A stretch of 64,000 nt of DNA from Lignipirellula cremea (GTDB lineage Bacteria; Planctomycetota; Planctomycetia; Pirellulales; Pirellulaceae), in contig NZ_CP036433.1 in the NCBI RefSeq assembly GCF_007751035.1, positions 7,731,001-7,795,000 on the forward strand, in the 5' to 3' direction. A program made the translations under genes and the position numbers. Under the pieces are notes generated by a model, which had not been told where the DNA came from, did not search any database, and saw nothing but the letters and a program-made list of their open reading frames with translations. The first letter of the stretch is position 1. Every line of letters begins with the position of its first letter. Positions 33,988-42,419 of this stretch are shown one piece after another.

Positions 33988-34968
33988 TTAGCCTTTACCC
34001 TGCATGGCGGGGAACATTTCGTTCATCATGGTGATGGCCGCAGGGCCGACCAGAATCACGAAAATACCGGGAAAAATGAAGATCACCAGCGGGAAGATCA
34101 GCTTGACGGCCGTTTTGGCCGCCTTTTCTTCCGCCATCTGACGACGCCTGACACGCATGGAATCGCTCTGCACGCGAAGCGCCTGGGCGATGCTGGAACC
34201 GAACCTGTCGGCCTGCACAATGATCGAAGCCAGGGCCCGCACATCGTCGACGCCGGAGCGTTCTCCCAGTTCATGCAGCACGGCGGAACGGGTGCGGCCC
34301 ATCTGCATGTGCATGTTGCACAGGCCGAATTCTTCCGCAATCACGCGGTAGGACTTTTTCATTTCTTCGGCCACCTTCCGCATCGCCTGGTCCAGGCCCA
34401 GGCCAGCTTCCACGCAAACCACCATCAGGTCGAGTGCGTCGGGCAGCCCCAGAAAGATCGCTTCTTTCCGCTTCTTGCGGACGAACCACAAGCCGATATC
34501 GGGCAGGTAGAACATGGCGCCGGCAATGAAGCCCGCCCATAAAAAGGCCGACATTCCCCATTCGCTGCGGAACAGCAGCGAGCCGCCGCCCAGCAGGAAC
34601 CCGGTCAACAGCGACAGGAACTTCAGCGACAGGAAAATGCTGGGGGCGCTTTCATGGCGAAAGCCCGACTGCATCATCTTGAGGCGGAGCTTGTTCTCTT
34701 CTTTTTCGGTTTTCGGCTTCAGGGAATTGGCGAGCGGGCTGGCCTTGGCCAGCATTTTCGACATGGCGTCGCTGGCCGTCATCCGACCTTCGGCCTTCCG
34801 GGCGCGGGCGCCCGGATCGCGGATTTCGTCCAGACGCTGCTCCGAACGCGACTTCGACGCCGACATCCATTCCAGCGCTAACCACGCCACGGCTCCGCAG
34901 GCGCCAAAAACGGCGAACGGTAATAAACTGGCCAGATCAAAAGCGGCCCAAAGGAGTGCATTTTCCAT
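33988..34968 (-). CDS. tadC: Tad inner-membrane platform protein TadC
   Basis: A 326-residue type II secretion F-domain protein. It has an N-terminal helix, a central pair of helices (about 108-160, FLSLLTGFLLGGGSLLF and FLWAGFIAGAMFYLPDIGL), the cytoplasmic F domain with GLPDALDLMVVCVEAGLGLD split over about 175-195, and C-terminal helices (LIFPLVIFIFPGIFVILVGP). TadC partners TadB in the pilus base. It begins 5 bases after the tadB stop and is the last gene of the second tad cluster. Confidence 0.94.
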   Translation of the reverse strand: MENALLWAAFDLASLLPFAVFGACGAVAWLALEWMSASKSRSEQRLDEIRDPGARARKAEGRMTASDAMSKMLAKASPLANSLKPKTEKEENKLRLKMMQSGFRHESAPSIFLSLKFLSLLTGFLLGGGSLLFRSEWGMSAFLWAGFIAGAMFYLPDIGLWFVRKKRKEAIFLGLPDALDLMVVCVEAGLGLDQAMRKVAEEMKKSYRVIAEEFGLCNMHMQMGRTRSAVLHELGERSGVDDVRALASIIVQADRFGSSIAQALRVQSDSMRVRRRQMAEEKAAKTAVKLIFPLVIFIFPGIFVILVGPAAITMMNEMFPAMQGKG

Positions 34969-34973
34969 AGTGG

Positions 34974-35939
34974 TTACACTTTAATGTTGACGATTTTACG
35001 AATCACCAGAGCTCCGAAGAACTGCATGACTACGGCAGCCGCCAGCATGCGATTGCCCAGCGGATCCGTGAACAGTTTCATCACATACTCTGCGTTCAAG
35101 CGGTACATCACCACGAACAGCACCGGCGGCAACGCCAGCAGCACGATCCCCGACAAACGGCCTTCGCCGGTCAGCGATTGCACCTGTCCCAGGATCTGGA
35201 AGCGCTCACGAATCAGGTGTCCGATCTTGTCGAGAATTTCCGCCAGATCGCCGCCCGTCGTCCGCTGCAGAATGATCGCCGTGACAAAGAACCGCAGATC
35301 CAGGTTGGGCACCCGTTCGGTCAGTTCTTCTAGCGCCTCTTCCAGCGGAATCCCGAAGTTCTGTTCCTCGTAGCAGCGGCCAAACTCTTTCCCCAGGGGA
35401 TCGGGGATTTCATCCGCCACCAGATTCAAACCGGCCGCCAGACTATGACCCGAACGCAACGCCCGACTCAACAATTCCAGCGCTTCCGGCAATTGCTGGG
35501 CAAAAGCATGCAACCGCCGTTTGCGCCGCATGACCAGCCAGGTAAACGGAGCAAACGCCATCATCAGGGCGCCCAGCGGAGCAAAGCCATAGTGAATCGG
35601 GGCCACCACCACGATCAGAAAGCCAATCGCGGCGGCAATGCCCGTTACGGCCAGGAACTTGGTCGGCGTCAGCGGAGCGTCGGCCTGTTCCAGGAACAGC
35701 CGCAGATTGATCACGCGGGAGAACCAGCGCTCGACCAGGCTGGGCATGTCGTCCAGCGGCTGCATGAGCACGCTCGACTGTGATTTTTGCGAGTCGCGAG
35801 AACGCGGGCCGGAGCCGGTCAGAACGTCCAGGCGGTCTTCCAACGCTCCGCCGGATTCGCCGCGGAGCATCAGCCCGACGCCGCCCACCAGGGCGGCAAA
35901 GCCCACAAAGGCGGCGATGGCGATCACGATGGTGGCCAT
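34974..35939 (-). CDS. tadB: Tad inner-membrane platform protein TadB
   Basis: A 321-residue F-domain protein. An N-terminal helix (MATIVIAIAAFVGFAALVGG) is followed by two helices near 95-140, then the cytoplasmic domain with QLPEALELLSRALRSGHSL and FVTAIILQRTTGGDLAEILD, and C-terminal helices ending in VIRKIVNIKV. Together with TadC it forms the base on which the CpaF motor acts. It starts about 180 bases after the cpaF stop and is followed by tadC after 5 bases. Confidence 0.94.
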   Translation of the reverse strand: MATIVIAIAAFVGFAALVGGVGLMLRGESGGALEDRLDVLTGSGPRSRDSQKSQSSVLMQPLDDMPSLVERWFSRVINLRLFLEQADAPLTPTKFLAVTGIAAAIGFLIVVVAPIHYGFAPLGALMMAFAPFTWLVMRRKRRLHAFAQQLPEALELLSRALRSGHSLAAGLNLVADEIPDPLGKEFGRCYEEQNFGIPLEEALEELTERVPNLDLRFFVTAIILQRTTGGDLAEILDKIGHLIRERFQILGQVQSLTGEGRLSGIVLLALPPVLFVVMYRLNAEYVMKLFTDPLGNRMLAAAVVMQFFGALVIRKIVNIKV

Positions 35940-36122
35940 AAGTGAAAACCTGTTGGGATAGGTTAGGTGTTGTCAGTTCGTGAAAGTCTAGGTCGCAAAA
36001 TTTGCAAAGGCGCCCAGGCCGCTGGTATTTACCGCTTTCGCCCGGTGGTGACGCCTGGCCGCCGTTGTGACCGGCGACCTGGTTCCCTCTGGCGGGATTT
36101 TGACGAACGCGCCGGCGCCAGG

Positions 36123-37445
36123 TTAGTCGGTCAGCATGACTCGCTGGCGGAACGCACTGGCGGGCAGCCGCACGCCGGCCGATTCCAGCTTGTCCATAAA
36201 GGCCGGTCGAATGCCGGTCGCCAGGAATCGCCCGAAAGCCCGGCCGTTCTCATCGATGCCGTCTTGCTGGTAGCGGTAAATATCCTGCATCACAATGGTG
36301 TCCTGCTCCATGCCGATCACCTCGGTGATGTGGGTCACCTTACGCGGTCCCCCCTGCAGTCGCGTGGCCTGCACGATCAGATGCACGGCGCTCGACATTT
36401 GCTGCCGCATCGCCTTGATCGGCAGTTCGAAGCCCGACATCATGATCATCGTTTCCATACGGGCGAGAGCATCGCGGGGCGTATTGGCGTGCAGCGTGGT
36501 CAACGAGCCGTCGTGGCCCGTGTTCATCGCCTGGAGCATGTCGAGCGTTTCTGGTCCGCGACACTCGCCGATGATGATTCGTTCCGGCCGCATACGCAGG
36601 GCGTTTTTCACCAGGTCGGTCGCGGTAATGGCGCCCTTGCCTTCGATATTGGGCGGACGCGTTTCCAGCCGCACCACGTGATCCTGCTGCAATTGGATTT
36701 CGGCCGCGTCTTCGATCGTAACAATACGATCCTGGTTGCCGATAAAGCTCGACAGCGTATTGAGCAGCGTCGTTTTTCCCGAACCCGTACCGCCGGAAAT
36801 CACCACGTTCAACCGGGCTTTCATGGCGCCTTCCAGCAGCATGACCATTTCCGGCGTGAACGCTTTATAGTTCAGCAGGTCTTCCAGCTTCAGCGGATTG
36901 GAGCCGAAACGACGAATGGAAACCGCCGCCCCGTCGAGCGCCAAAGGCGGAATAATCGCGTTCACACGCGAACCATCAGGCAAACGGGCGTCCACCATCG
37001 GACACGTTTCGTCCACGCGCCGGCCAATCTTCGACACAATCCGGTCAATGATCTGCAGCAGATGGGCGTTGTCGCGGAATTCGACCGTGGTCTTTTCCAT
37101 TTTGCCGCGACGTTCGACATAAATGTTCTTCGGTCCGTTGATCAGAATATCGCTGATCGAAGGATCCTTGAGCAGCAGTTCCAGCGGGCCCAGGCCGAAC
37201 GTTTCGTCCAGCACCTCTTCGATCAAACGCTCGCGTTCGTTCCGATTGAGAAAGGTTTCTTCGGTGTCGCATAAATGCTCGACCACCAGACGAATCTCGC
37301 GCCGCAGCACGTCGCCTTCCAGATCACCGACTTTCGACAGGTCGAGTTTGTCGACCAGTTTTCCATGGATCTTTCGTTTCAGATTCTCAAATTCTTGAGC
37401 CTTTACCGATTCAGCACTACGAGCGGCGGGTTGGATTGTTTTCAT
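36123..37445 (-). CDS. cpaF: Tad pilus assembly ATPase CpaF/TadA
   Basis: A 440-residue secretion ATPase that powers assembly of the Flp pilus. Walker A is [16 protein letters not shown], the Asp box is [13 protein letters not shown], the His box contains [18 protein letters not shown], and the Walker B region is [13 protein letters not shown]. The N-terminal domain of about 130 residues ([18 protein letters not shown]) is typical of CpaF. The start ATG was chosen as [10 protein letters not shown]; an ATG 87 bases further upstream is unlikely to be used. It heads the second tad cluster and has a 600-base spacer rich in repeats upstream. Confidence 0.96.
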   Translation of the reverse strand: MKTIQPAARSAESVKAQEFENLKRKIHGKLVDKLDLSKVGDLEGDVLRREIRLVVEHLCDTEETFLNRNERERLIEEVLDETFGLGPLELLLKDPSISDILINGPKNIYVERRGKMEKTTVEFRDNAHLLQIIDRIVSKIGRRVDETCPMVDARLPDGSRVNAIIPPLALDGAAVSIRRFGSNPLKLEDLLNYKAFTPEMVMLLEGAMKARLNVVISGGTGSGKTTLLNTLSSFIGNQDRIVTIEDAAEIQLQQDHVVRLETRPPNIEGKGAITATDLVKNALRMRPERIIIGECRGPETLDMLQAMNTGHDGSLTTLHANTPRDALARMETMIMMSGFELPIKAMRQQMSSAVHLIVQATRLQGGPRKVTHITEVIGMEQDTIVMQDIYRYQQDGIDENGRAFGRFLATGIRPAFMDKLESAGVRLPASAFRQRVMLTD

Positions 37446-37766
37446 GGGGGGAGGGTCCTGCACTAAGACTTCGACACATCGCACGCGCCGCCGGAAGCCT
37501 TCAACGACGCGTTGGCAATGGATTTCCTCCAAACCCTAGCTTACAGATTCGTGTCAGGGCGACCTGTTGAATTTACGCAACAAGAATGCGTCGCAAAATC
37601 GAATCACCAGCGTCTGACCCCTGGATTCAAAAAGCCAGACAAAAGACGATTCTCCTCCGAGGAAAAGGAGGGCAGGGGACGAATCGAGCAAAAAAGAGGT
37701 GTCACCGCCGAGAACGTTTCTAAGAAACATGCGACGAATAACTGTCGAAGAGCGCCGGACAGTCGC

Positions 37767-37908
37767 CTTTCACTCGGACCGCGAAAAGAATAACTGCCAG
37801 ATACTGGTTCGTCGTTTTGAGCAACTGCAGACGCCGGAAAGTCGACTTTCACTCCGTGAAAGTACCCGTTCTTTTACGGAGCAAAAGACGACTGACCGTC
37901 AATTTCCA
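37767..37908 (+). repeat. Dispersed hairpin element, copy A
   Basis: About 140 bases that align with 57309-57450 at roughly 80 percent identity. Shared words are TTCACTCGGACCGC, CTGGTTCGTCGT, and CGGAGCAAAAGACGACTGAC. CTTTCAC-TCC-GTGAAAG forms a 7-bp hairpin, and CTTTTAC-GGA-GCAAAAG a second with one mismatch. The left part of the element (GCCGGACAGTCGCCTTTCAC) is repeated 79 bases on as GCCGGAAAGTCGACTTTCAC. Confidence 0.75.
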
Positions 37909-37994
37909 TTAGTCAAAAGTTTCTCGCTCCAAGCGAAAGTCGACTTTCTGCGCCGACGATTTCCCAGCCCGTTTCTCTCCTGCCTCTCTCCTGC

Positions 37995-38034
37995 CTCTGC
38001 GTTTCTCTGCGCCCCCTGCGGCGAATCCTCTTCC
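37995..38034 (+). repeat. CTCTGCG dispersed element, copy at 38.0 kb
   Basis: CTCTGCGTTTCTCTGCG followed by a GCGAATCCTCTTCC tail. It aligns with 41456-41495 over 40 bases with only a few differences and with the inverted pair at 765-955 in its core. It lies just beyond the 3' end of the leftward FAD oxidoreductase. Confidence 0.72.
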
Positions 38035-38049
38035 CCGCGAGACGCCCCA

Positions 38050-39705
38050 TCAGTCAGAGCCAACGTTCCCGCCCGGCGCATGTTCCAGGACCTGCCCTTG
38101 CTGGCGGAGCAATTCCTGCAGCTCCTGCAGCGGCACGGACCGCGGCGGCTGCTGGTGCAGGATCGACAAATGGGCCGCGACGCCGGCGGCCTGGCCCAGG
38201 GCCATCCAGGTCGGCTCCATCCGGATCGAAGAATACGCGACATGCGTTGTGGATGCGGCAACCGGCACAATCAGACCCTCGATCCGCTGCGGAATCATGA
38301 TCCGGTACGGAATCTCATAGGGCCGCGTGATGTAATCGAGCATCCCCAGATAACCCTCCAGCACCACACGGTCGCCCGCCTGGCGTTTGCGGCAGGGGAA
38401 GCTATCGATGGGAAACTCGCCGACCGCGATCCGATCCGCATGCGAACTGCTGCCCGCCTGGCCGCCGCTGGTGATGTCATGTTCTGTCAGCGTGTACTCG
38501 CCCGCCAGGCGCCGGGCTTCGCGCACGTACAGCTGAAACGGGAAGTGATCGTTGTCCGTAAACTCGTCCCGCGGCAAGTGATACTGCCGGGCCAGCTCCC
38601 GCTGCTCCAGCGGAATCTGGGCGTCCTGCTGCAGGAACCAGAGCAGACCCAGCGTCAGTTCGCGATGCCGCTGGGCGATCCGCGTACGGGCCGCGTCGTC
38701 GCCTGACACGTAGTCGCGGTTCTCTTCCGGGAAAGGAAAGCCGAGCGGCCGCGGGTTGATGTTCACATCGGTCTTGCCGCCGGGAAGCTCCGTCACCGAC
38801 AACGCCCTGACCAGCGTATTAAAATGAGCCGGGTGATAGCCGCGTCCCGGTTTGAACTGCTTCGGCCCGCCCAGCCGGCCGGCGGCCAGGTCGTCGAAGT
38901 ACCCCAGGTAAGGCCGCCGATCATAGTTCTCCGGCGGCCGCGTCAGCGGCGCCGCATTGCGGACATCCGTCGCCAGGCAAAGGCGATAGGTGTATGCCGG
39001 CAAGCGGTCGTCGGCCTCGCCTGTCGTGCCAGGCAGGAACTGCCGCTGCTGGTAATCAAAGTAGACGACCCCCGCATGCGGTTCGCCGTACTCTTCACGG
39101 GACTCGCGTCCCAGGCGAAACTCGGCCCCGGCGGCCGCGTACAGATCGCCTTCGTAAGTCGCGTCGATGAACACCGGGGCGGCCAGCGTACGCGTTTCGC
39201 CCGAGCGACGATTGACGATCGTGATCTGCGACAGCCGCGCGTCGATCGTCAGGGCGGACTGCAGCCGATGCCCCGTGAGGACGACCAGCGGCTCGCCCTC
39301 TTTGGCGGAAGCATGGGGCCGGTCGTCCTGCGGGCCGCGACTACGGAGCATCTGTTCCAGCGCAGCGCCGGCGACTGCAGGCTCGGCGTAGTAGCCGTCC
39401 TGGCACTGCTGCATCTCCACCGAAGCCAGGCCATACCGATCGTGATAGTGCCGCCGCACGCGCGCGATGAACTCGGCGAACAGCCCGCCGATGAGGCTGC
39501 GATTCTCGATATCGCTTTTCCCCAGCCCGCTGGCCGTCATGCCGCCCAGGTGATCGTGGTGCTCGACCAGCGCCGTACGACGGCCCAGCCGGACCGCCGC
39601 GGTTGCTGCCGCCATCCCTCCCGGCGTGCCTCCGAGGATCACGACGTCGAACGACTGGACGCCCGGGTTTACGGTCGCCTGCGGGTTTGCGTACTGCTCA
39701 GTCAT
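38050..39705 (-). CDS. FAD-dependent oxidoreductase (FAD_oxidored family)
   Basis: A 551-residue flavoprotein. The dinucleotide-binding fold is at residues about 19-50 (FDVVILGGTPGGMAAATAA, then RTALVEHHDHLGGM), with the second FAD motif in APVFIDATYEGDLYAAAGAE. The C-terminus closes with RMEPTWMALGQAAGVAAHL, typical of the family, which is common in carbohydrate gene clusters of Planctomycetes and Bacteroidetes. No signal peptide is evident from this start. The ATG overlaps the symporter stop as ATGA, so it is translationally coupled to transport. The likely job is oxidation of an imported compound, perhaps a sugar or sugar acid; the substrate is not known. Confidence 0.9.
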   Translation of the reverse strand: MTEQYANPQATVNPGVQSFDVVILGGTPGGMAAATAAVRLGRRTALVEHHDHLGGMTASGLGKSDIENRSLIGGLFAEFIARVRRHYHDRYGLASVEMQQCQDGYYAEPAVAGAALEQMLRSRGPQDDRPHASAKEGEPLVVLTGHRLQSALTIDARLSQITIVNRRSGETRTLAAPVFIDATYEGDLYAAAGAEFRLGRESREEYGEPHAGVVYFDYQQRQFLPGTTGEADDRLPAYTYRLCLATDVRNAAPLTRPPENYDRRPYLGYFDDLAAGRLGGPKQFKPGRGYHPAHFNTLVRALSVTELPGGKTDVNINPRPLGFPFPEENRDYVSGDDAARTRIAQRHRELTLGLLWFLQQDAQIPLEQRELARQYHLPRDEFTDNDHFPFQLYVREARRLAGEYTLTEHDITSGGQAGSSSHADRIAVGEFPIDSFPCRKRQAGDRVVLEGYLGMLDYITRPYEIPYRIMIPQRIEGLIVPVAASTTHVAYSSIRMEPTWMALGQAAGVAAHLSILHQQPPRSVPLQELQELLRQQGQVLEHAPGGNVGSD

Positions 39706-41270
39706 TTGCCTTCCATCGTCCACACCGTGAGTCCCCGCAGGTCTTTCGTTTGCCGGCGAAACAGACTGACGCCGTAGGCCACTACAACAAACAGCAGATT
39801 CACCAGAATCCCCACCCAGTACGAATGGATCTCCAGGGTGAGCGATTTCGGCAGCCAGCCGGCCACGCACAGTCCCAGGTAAACATTCACCAGCGTCGAC
39901 ACCAGCAGCGCCGCCAGCACCGAGAAATGATCGACCCGCCGGGTAAAGAAGCCGACCATAAACATCCCCACCATGCAGCCGCCAAACACCGAAGCAATGA
40001 TCCAGCTGAGATCATTCGTGCTTTCCTTCGGCGCCCGGTGGAAACCGATCGCCCCGCCGATCATGAGCATCGCGGTGATGGCGGCAATCCCTTTCGCCAG
40101 GAACAGGTAAGTGCGATCGCTCTGTTTCTTCGCCAGGTACGGTTTCACCAGATCGACCGTCATGACCGTAGCAATCGCGTTAATCGACGAATCCAGACTC
40201 GACATGGCGGCCGCCAGCACGCCGGCAATGATCAAACCAGCGAGGCCCGCCGGGATCTGCGTCAGCAGGAAGTACGGAAAAATCTGATCCGCTCTTAACT
40301 GGCCGGGGAGGAGGGTGGGCGGGTCGTTGCGCAGATCCAGGTGCCACGGAACCAGCTCGCTGGGATACACCTGGTACCAGACGAACACGCAGGTGCCAAT
40401 CAAAAAGAAGAACGCCCAGGTCGGCACGGCGACCAGCGAATACAGCACGGTCGCCCGCCGGGCTTCGCGCAGGCTTTTGGCCGCCACATACCGCTGCACA
40501 AAATTCTGATCGCTGGAGTACATCGCCAGCCAGCTAAAAATCCCCAGCAAGGCGACCGTCCAGAAGGTCCGCTCGGACAGGCTGAACTCCATCGCCCCCA
40601 GGTGGAACTTGTCATGTTCCGAAGCAACTTCAAAAATCTGCTGTATCCCGCCGGGCAGGTTCCAGGCGATATACACAAAACAGACCAGCCCGCCAAACCA
40701 CAGCACCAGGGACTGGATCACATCGGTCCAGATCACCGCATCGAATCCGCCAATCACCGTATAAAACGCAATAAAAACGCCCACGCCGATGATCACCAGG
40801 TGCATTTCCACCCCCGTCAGCAGACTGACAGGAATCGACACCAGGAACAGCACCTTCGCCAGGCGCAGCAGCTGCAGCAGCAGAAAACTGAGCGAACCGT
40901 ACATACGGGCGGCCGGCCCGAAGCGATCTTCCAGGTACTCAAACGCCGACGTCAGCTGGCCCCGGCGAAAGAACGGAATGAACACCAGGATCGCCAGCAC
41001 GGCGACCAGCGGCAGCGTCAGATTCGAAACCAGCTGCCGCCAGTCCAGCACAAAGGCCGCGGCGGGAAACGCCAGAAAAGTCACCGAGCTGATCGACGTC
41101 CCCAGCATCGACAACCCGATCGCCCAGCCGGGAAAGGACCGCCCGCCCAGGAAGTACTCTTCGGTCGACTGGTTCCGCCGAGAAAAGTAAAACCCCATGC
41201 TGGCGATCGCCGCTAGATAACAGCCGACGACCAGCAGATCGAGCAGACGTACTTCAATTTCGTTATGCAT
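39702..41270 (-). CDS. Sodium/solute symporter (SSS family)
   Basis: A 522-residue transporter with about 13-14 hydrophobic segments. Family features are STEEYFLGGRSFPGWAIGLS near residue 38, GTSISSVTFLAFPAAAF near 60, and IIAGVLAAAMSSLDSSINAI in the second half, which contains the conserved serines of the sodium site. Related proteins carry glucose, sialic acid or other organic solutes with sodium. GAAGG lies 5 bases before the ATG; a GTG two codons upstream is the alternative. It is followed by the FAD oxidoreductase with a 4-base overlap and preceded on the same strand by the AraC-type regulator. Confidence 0.94.
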   Translation of the reverse strand: MHNEIEVRLLDLLVVGCYLAAIASMGFYFSRRNQSTEEYFLGGRSFPGWAIGLSMLGTSISSVTFLAFPAAAFVLDWRQLVSNLTLPLVAVLAILVFIPFFRRGQLTSAFEYLEDRFGPAARMYGSLSFLLLQLLRLAKVLFLVSIPVSLLTGVEMHLVIIGVGVFIAFYTVIGGFDAVIWTDVIQSLVLWFGGLVCFVYIAWNLPGGIQQIFEVASEHDKFHLGAMEFSLSERTFWTVALLGIFSWLAMYSSDQNFVQRYVAAKSLREARRATVLYSLVAVPTWAFFFLIGTCVFVWYQVYPSELVPWHLDLRNDPPTLLPGQLRADQIFPYFLLTQIPAGLAGLIIAGVLAAAMSSLDSSINAIATVMTVDLVKPYLAKKQSDRTYLFLAKGIAAITAMLMIGGAIGFHRAPKESTNDLSWIIASVFGGCMVGMFMVGFFTRRVDHFSVLAALLVSTLVNVYLGLCVAGWLPKSLTLEIHSYWVGILVNLLFVVVAYGVSLFRRQTKDLRGLTVWTMEGK

Positions 41271-41455
41271 ACTCACCTTCCCGCAGCAACCCAGGTCGCC
41301 GCACCATCTCCGCCAACGCTGGCCGCACGCACCGGGAAGCAGAAACCCGCCTCTTTCCCAGGCCAGCCGGGAAAGGCCCTAAGGTAACGGATCACGGCCC
41401 GTCCTGCTCGCCCCCAACGACAACCCAATTACCTCCCTGTTCTCCTCTCCCTTCC

Positions 41456-41495
41456 CTCTGCGTTTCTCTGCAATCCCCGCGGTGAATCCTCTTCC
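41456..41495 (+). repeat. CTCTGCG dispersed element, copy at 41.5 kb
   Basis: CTCTGCGTTTCTCTGCAATC with a GGTGAATCCTCTTCC tail, closely matching 37995-38034. It ends 8 bases from the stop codon of the leftward AraC-type gene, the same placement as the 38.0 kb copy. Confidence 0.72.
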
Positions 41496-41502
41496 TCTTT
41501 AC

Positions 41503-42255
41503 TTATTGCACAAACCGCCGACGCCACGCGGCCGGCGTCATGCCGACTGCCTCGCGGAACCGCCGGGTCAGATGGCTCTGGTCGGCGTAACCCACATCAT
41601 GGGCAATCTGCGCCAGGGTGCTCGAGGTGGTCGTCAACAGTCGCTGCGCCGCCTGGACGCGCACGGCCCGCAGGTACTGCAAGGGCGTCATCCGCAGCAA
41701 CTGCTGGAAACGGCGATTAAAGTGGGTCGTGGAAAGCTGGGCTAGCGCCGCCATCTCCGCCATGGAGATCGACTCGGCGTAGTGCTGCTCAATGTGCTGC
41801 ACCACCGGCAGCAGTTCCTGGAAGTAGCGGGTCCATTCGTCCGGCTGTTCAATGCGGTACATGGCGCCCGCCAGCCCGACGACCTCGCCGGCCCGGTCCA
41901 CCAGGGGGACCTTGGTGGAAACGTACCAGCGAGGCAGCCGCCGGCGATGCATCACCAGCCAGATCTGCCCCGGCAACGGCCGCCGATTGGTCATCACCCG
42001 ACGATCTTCTTCGATGTACGCCTCCGCCATCAGCGGCGGGTGAAAATCGCGATCCGTTTTGCCGATCGCCTGCGACTCCTGCTCCAGCCCATGATTTTCC
42101 AGGAAGGCCTGGTTGACCCTGACAAACCGGCTGGCCAGATCCTTGGCGTAGAAATAGGTATGCGGCAAGGAGTCAAACAGGGCCAGCACCGACTCCGCCA
42201 GGGGATGGCGTCGAAAAAAGTCCGTCTGGAACGCCCTGATCGCTTTCTTGTCCAT
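41503..42255 (-). CDS. AraC-family regulator with N-terminal PAS-like domain
   Basis: A 250-residue transcription factor. Residues about 20-130 resemble a PAS domain (LFDSLPHTYFYAKDLASRFV, AIGKTDRDFHPPLMAEAY, KVPLVDRAGEVVGLAGAMYR). Residues 150-250 are the double helix-turn-helix of AraC (ISMAEMAALAQLSTTHFNRR, then LAQIAHDVGYADQSHLTRRF and the final MTPAAWRRRF). It lies upstream of the symporter and oxidoreductase on the same strand, which suggests that it regulates them in response to a small ligand or redox signal. It is divergent from the PSCyt gene on the right. Confidence 0.93.
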   Translation of the reverse strand: MDKKAIRAFQTDFFRRHPLAESVLALFDSLPHTYFYAKDLASRFVRVNQAFLENHGLEQESQAIGKTDRDFHPPLMAEAYIEEDRRVMTNRRPLPGQIWLVMHRRRLPRWYVSTKVPLVDRAGEVVGLAGAMYRIEQPDEWTRYFQELLPVVQHIEQHYAESISMAEMAALAQLSTTHFNRRFQQLLRMTPLQYLRAVRVQAAQRLLTTTSSTLAQIAHDVGYADQSHLTRRFREAVGMTPAAWRRRFVQ

Positions 42256-42419
42256 GGTCAAAATATACCAAAGGGCCCCGGCAGCGTCCAAGACAGGTTC
42301 GCCCGCTTCGACTACCCTGGAGAGAAGATCCTGCGCCTGCCGGCCCGACTGCTTGTCGCCGCGCCCCGCCGCCGCTGGCCTGCACCACGGCCGTCCCTGG
42401 ACTGTGAACGAGGTAACGA

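Larger units (their letters stand above)
37446..38049. other. Repeat-rich spacer upstream of cpaF
   Basis: About 600 bases between cpaF and the stop of the FAD oxidoreductase. It contains a dispersed hairpin element (37767-37908), a third GAAAGTCGACTTTC palindrome near 37934, and a CTCTGCG element (37995-38034) that ends 15 bases from the oxidoreductase stop. The cpaF promoter should lie in the left part. No gene recognised. Confidence 0.65.
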
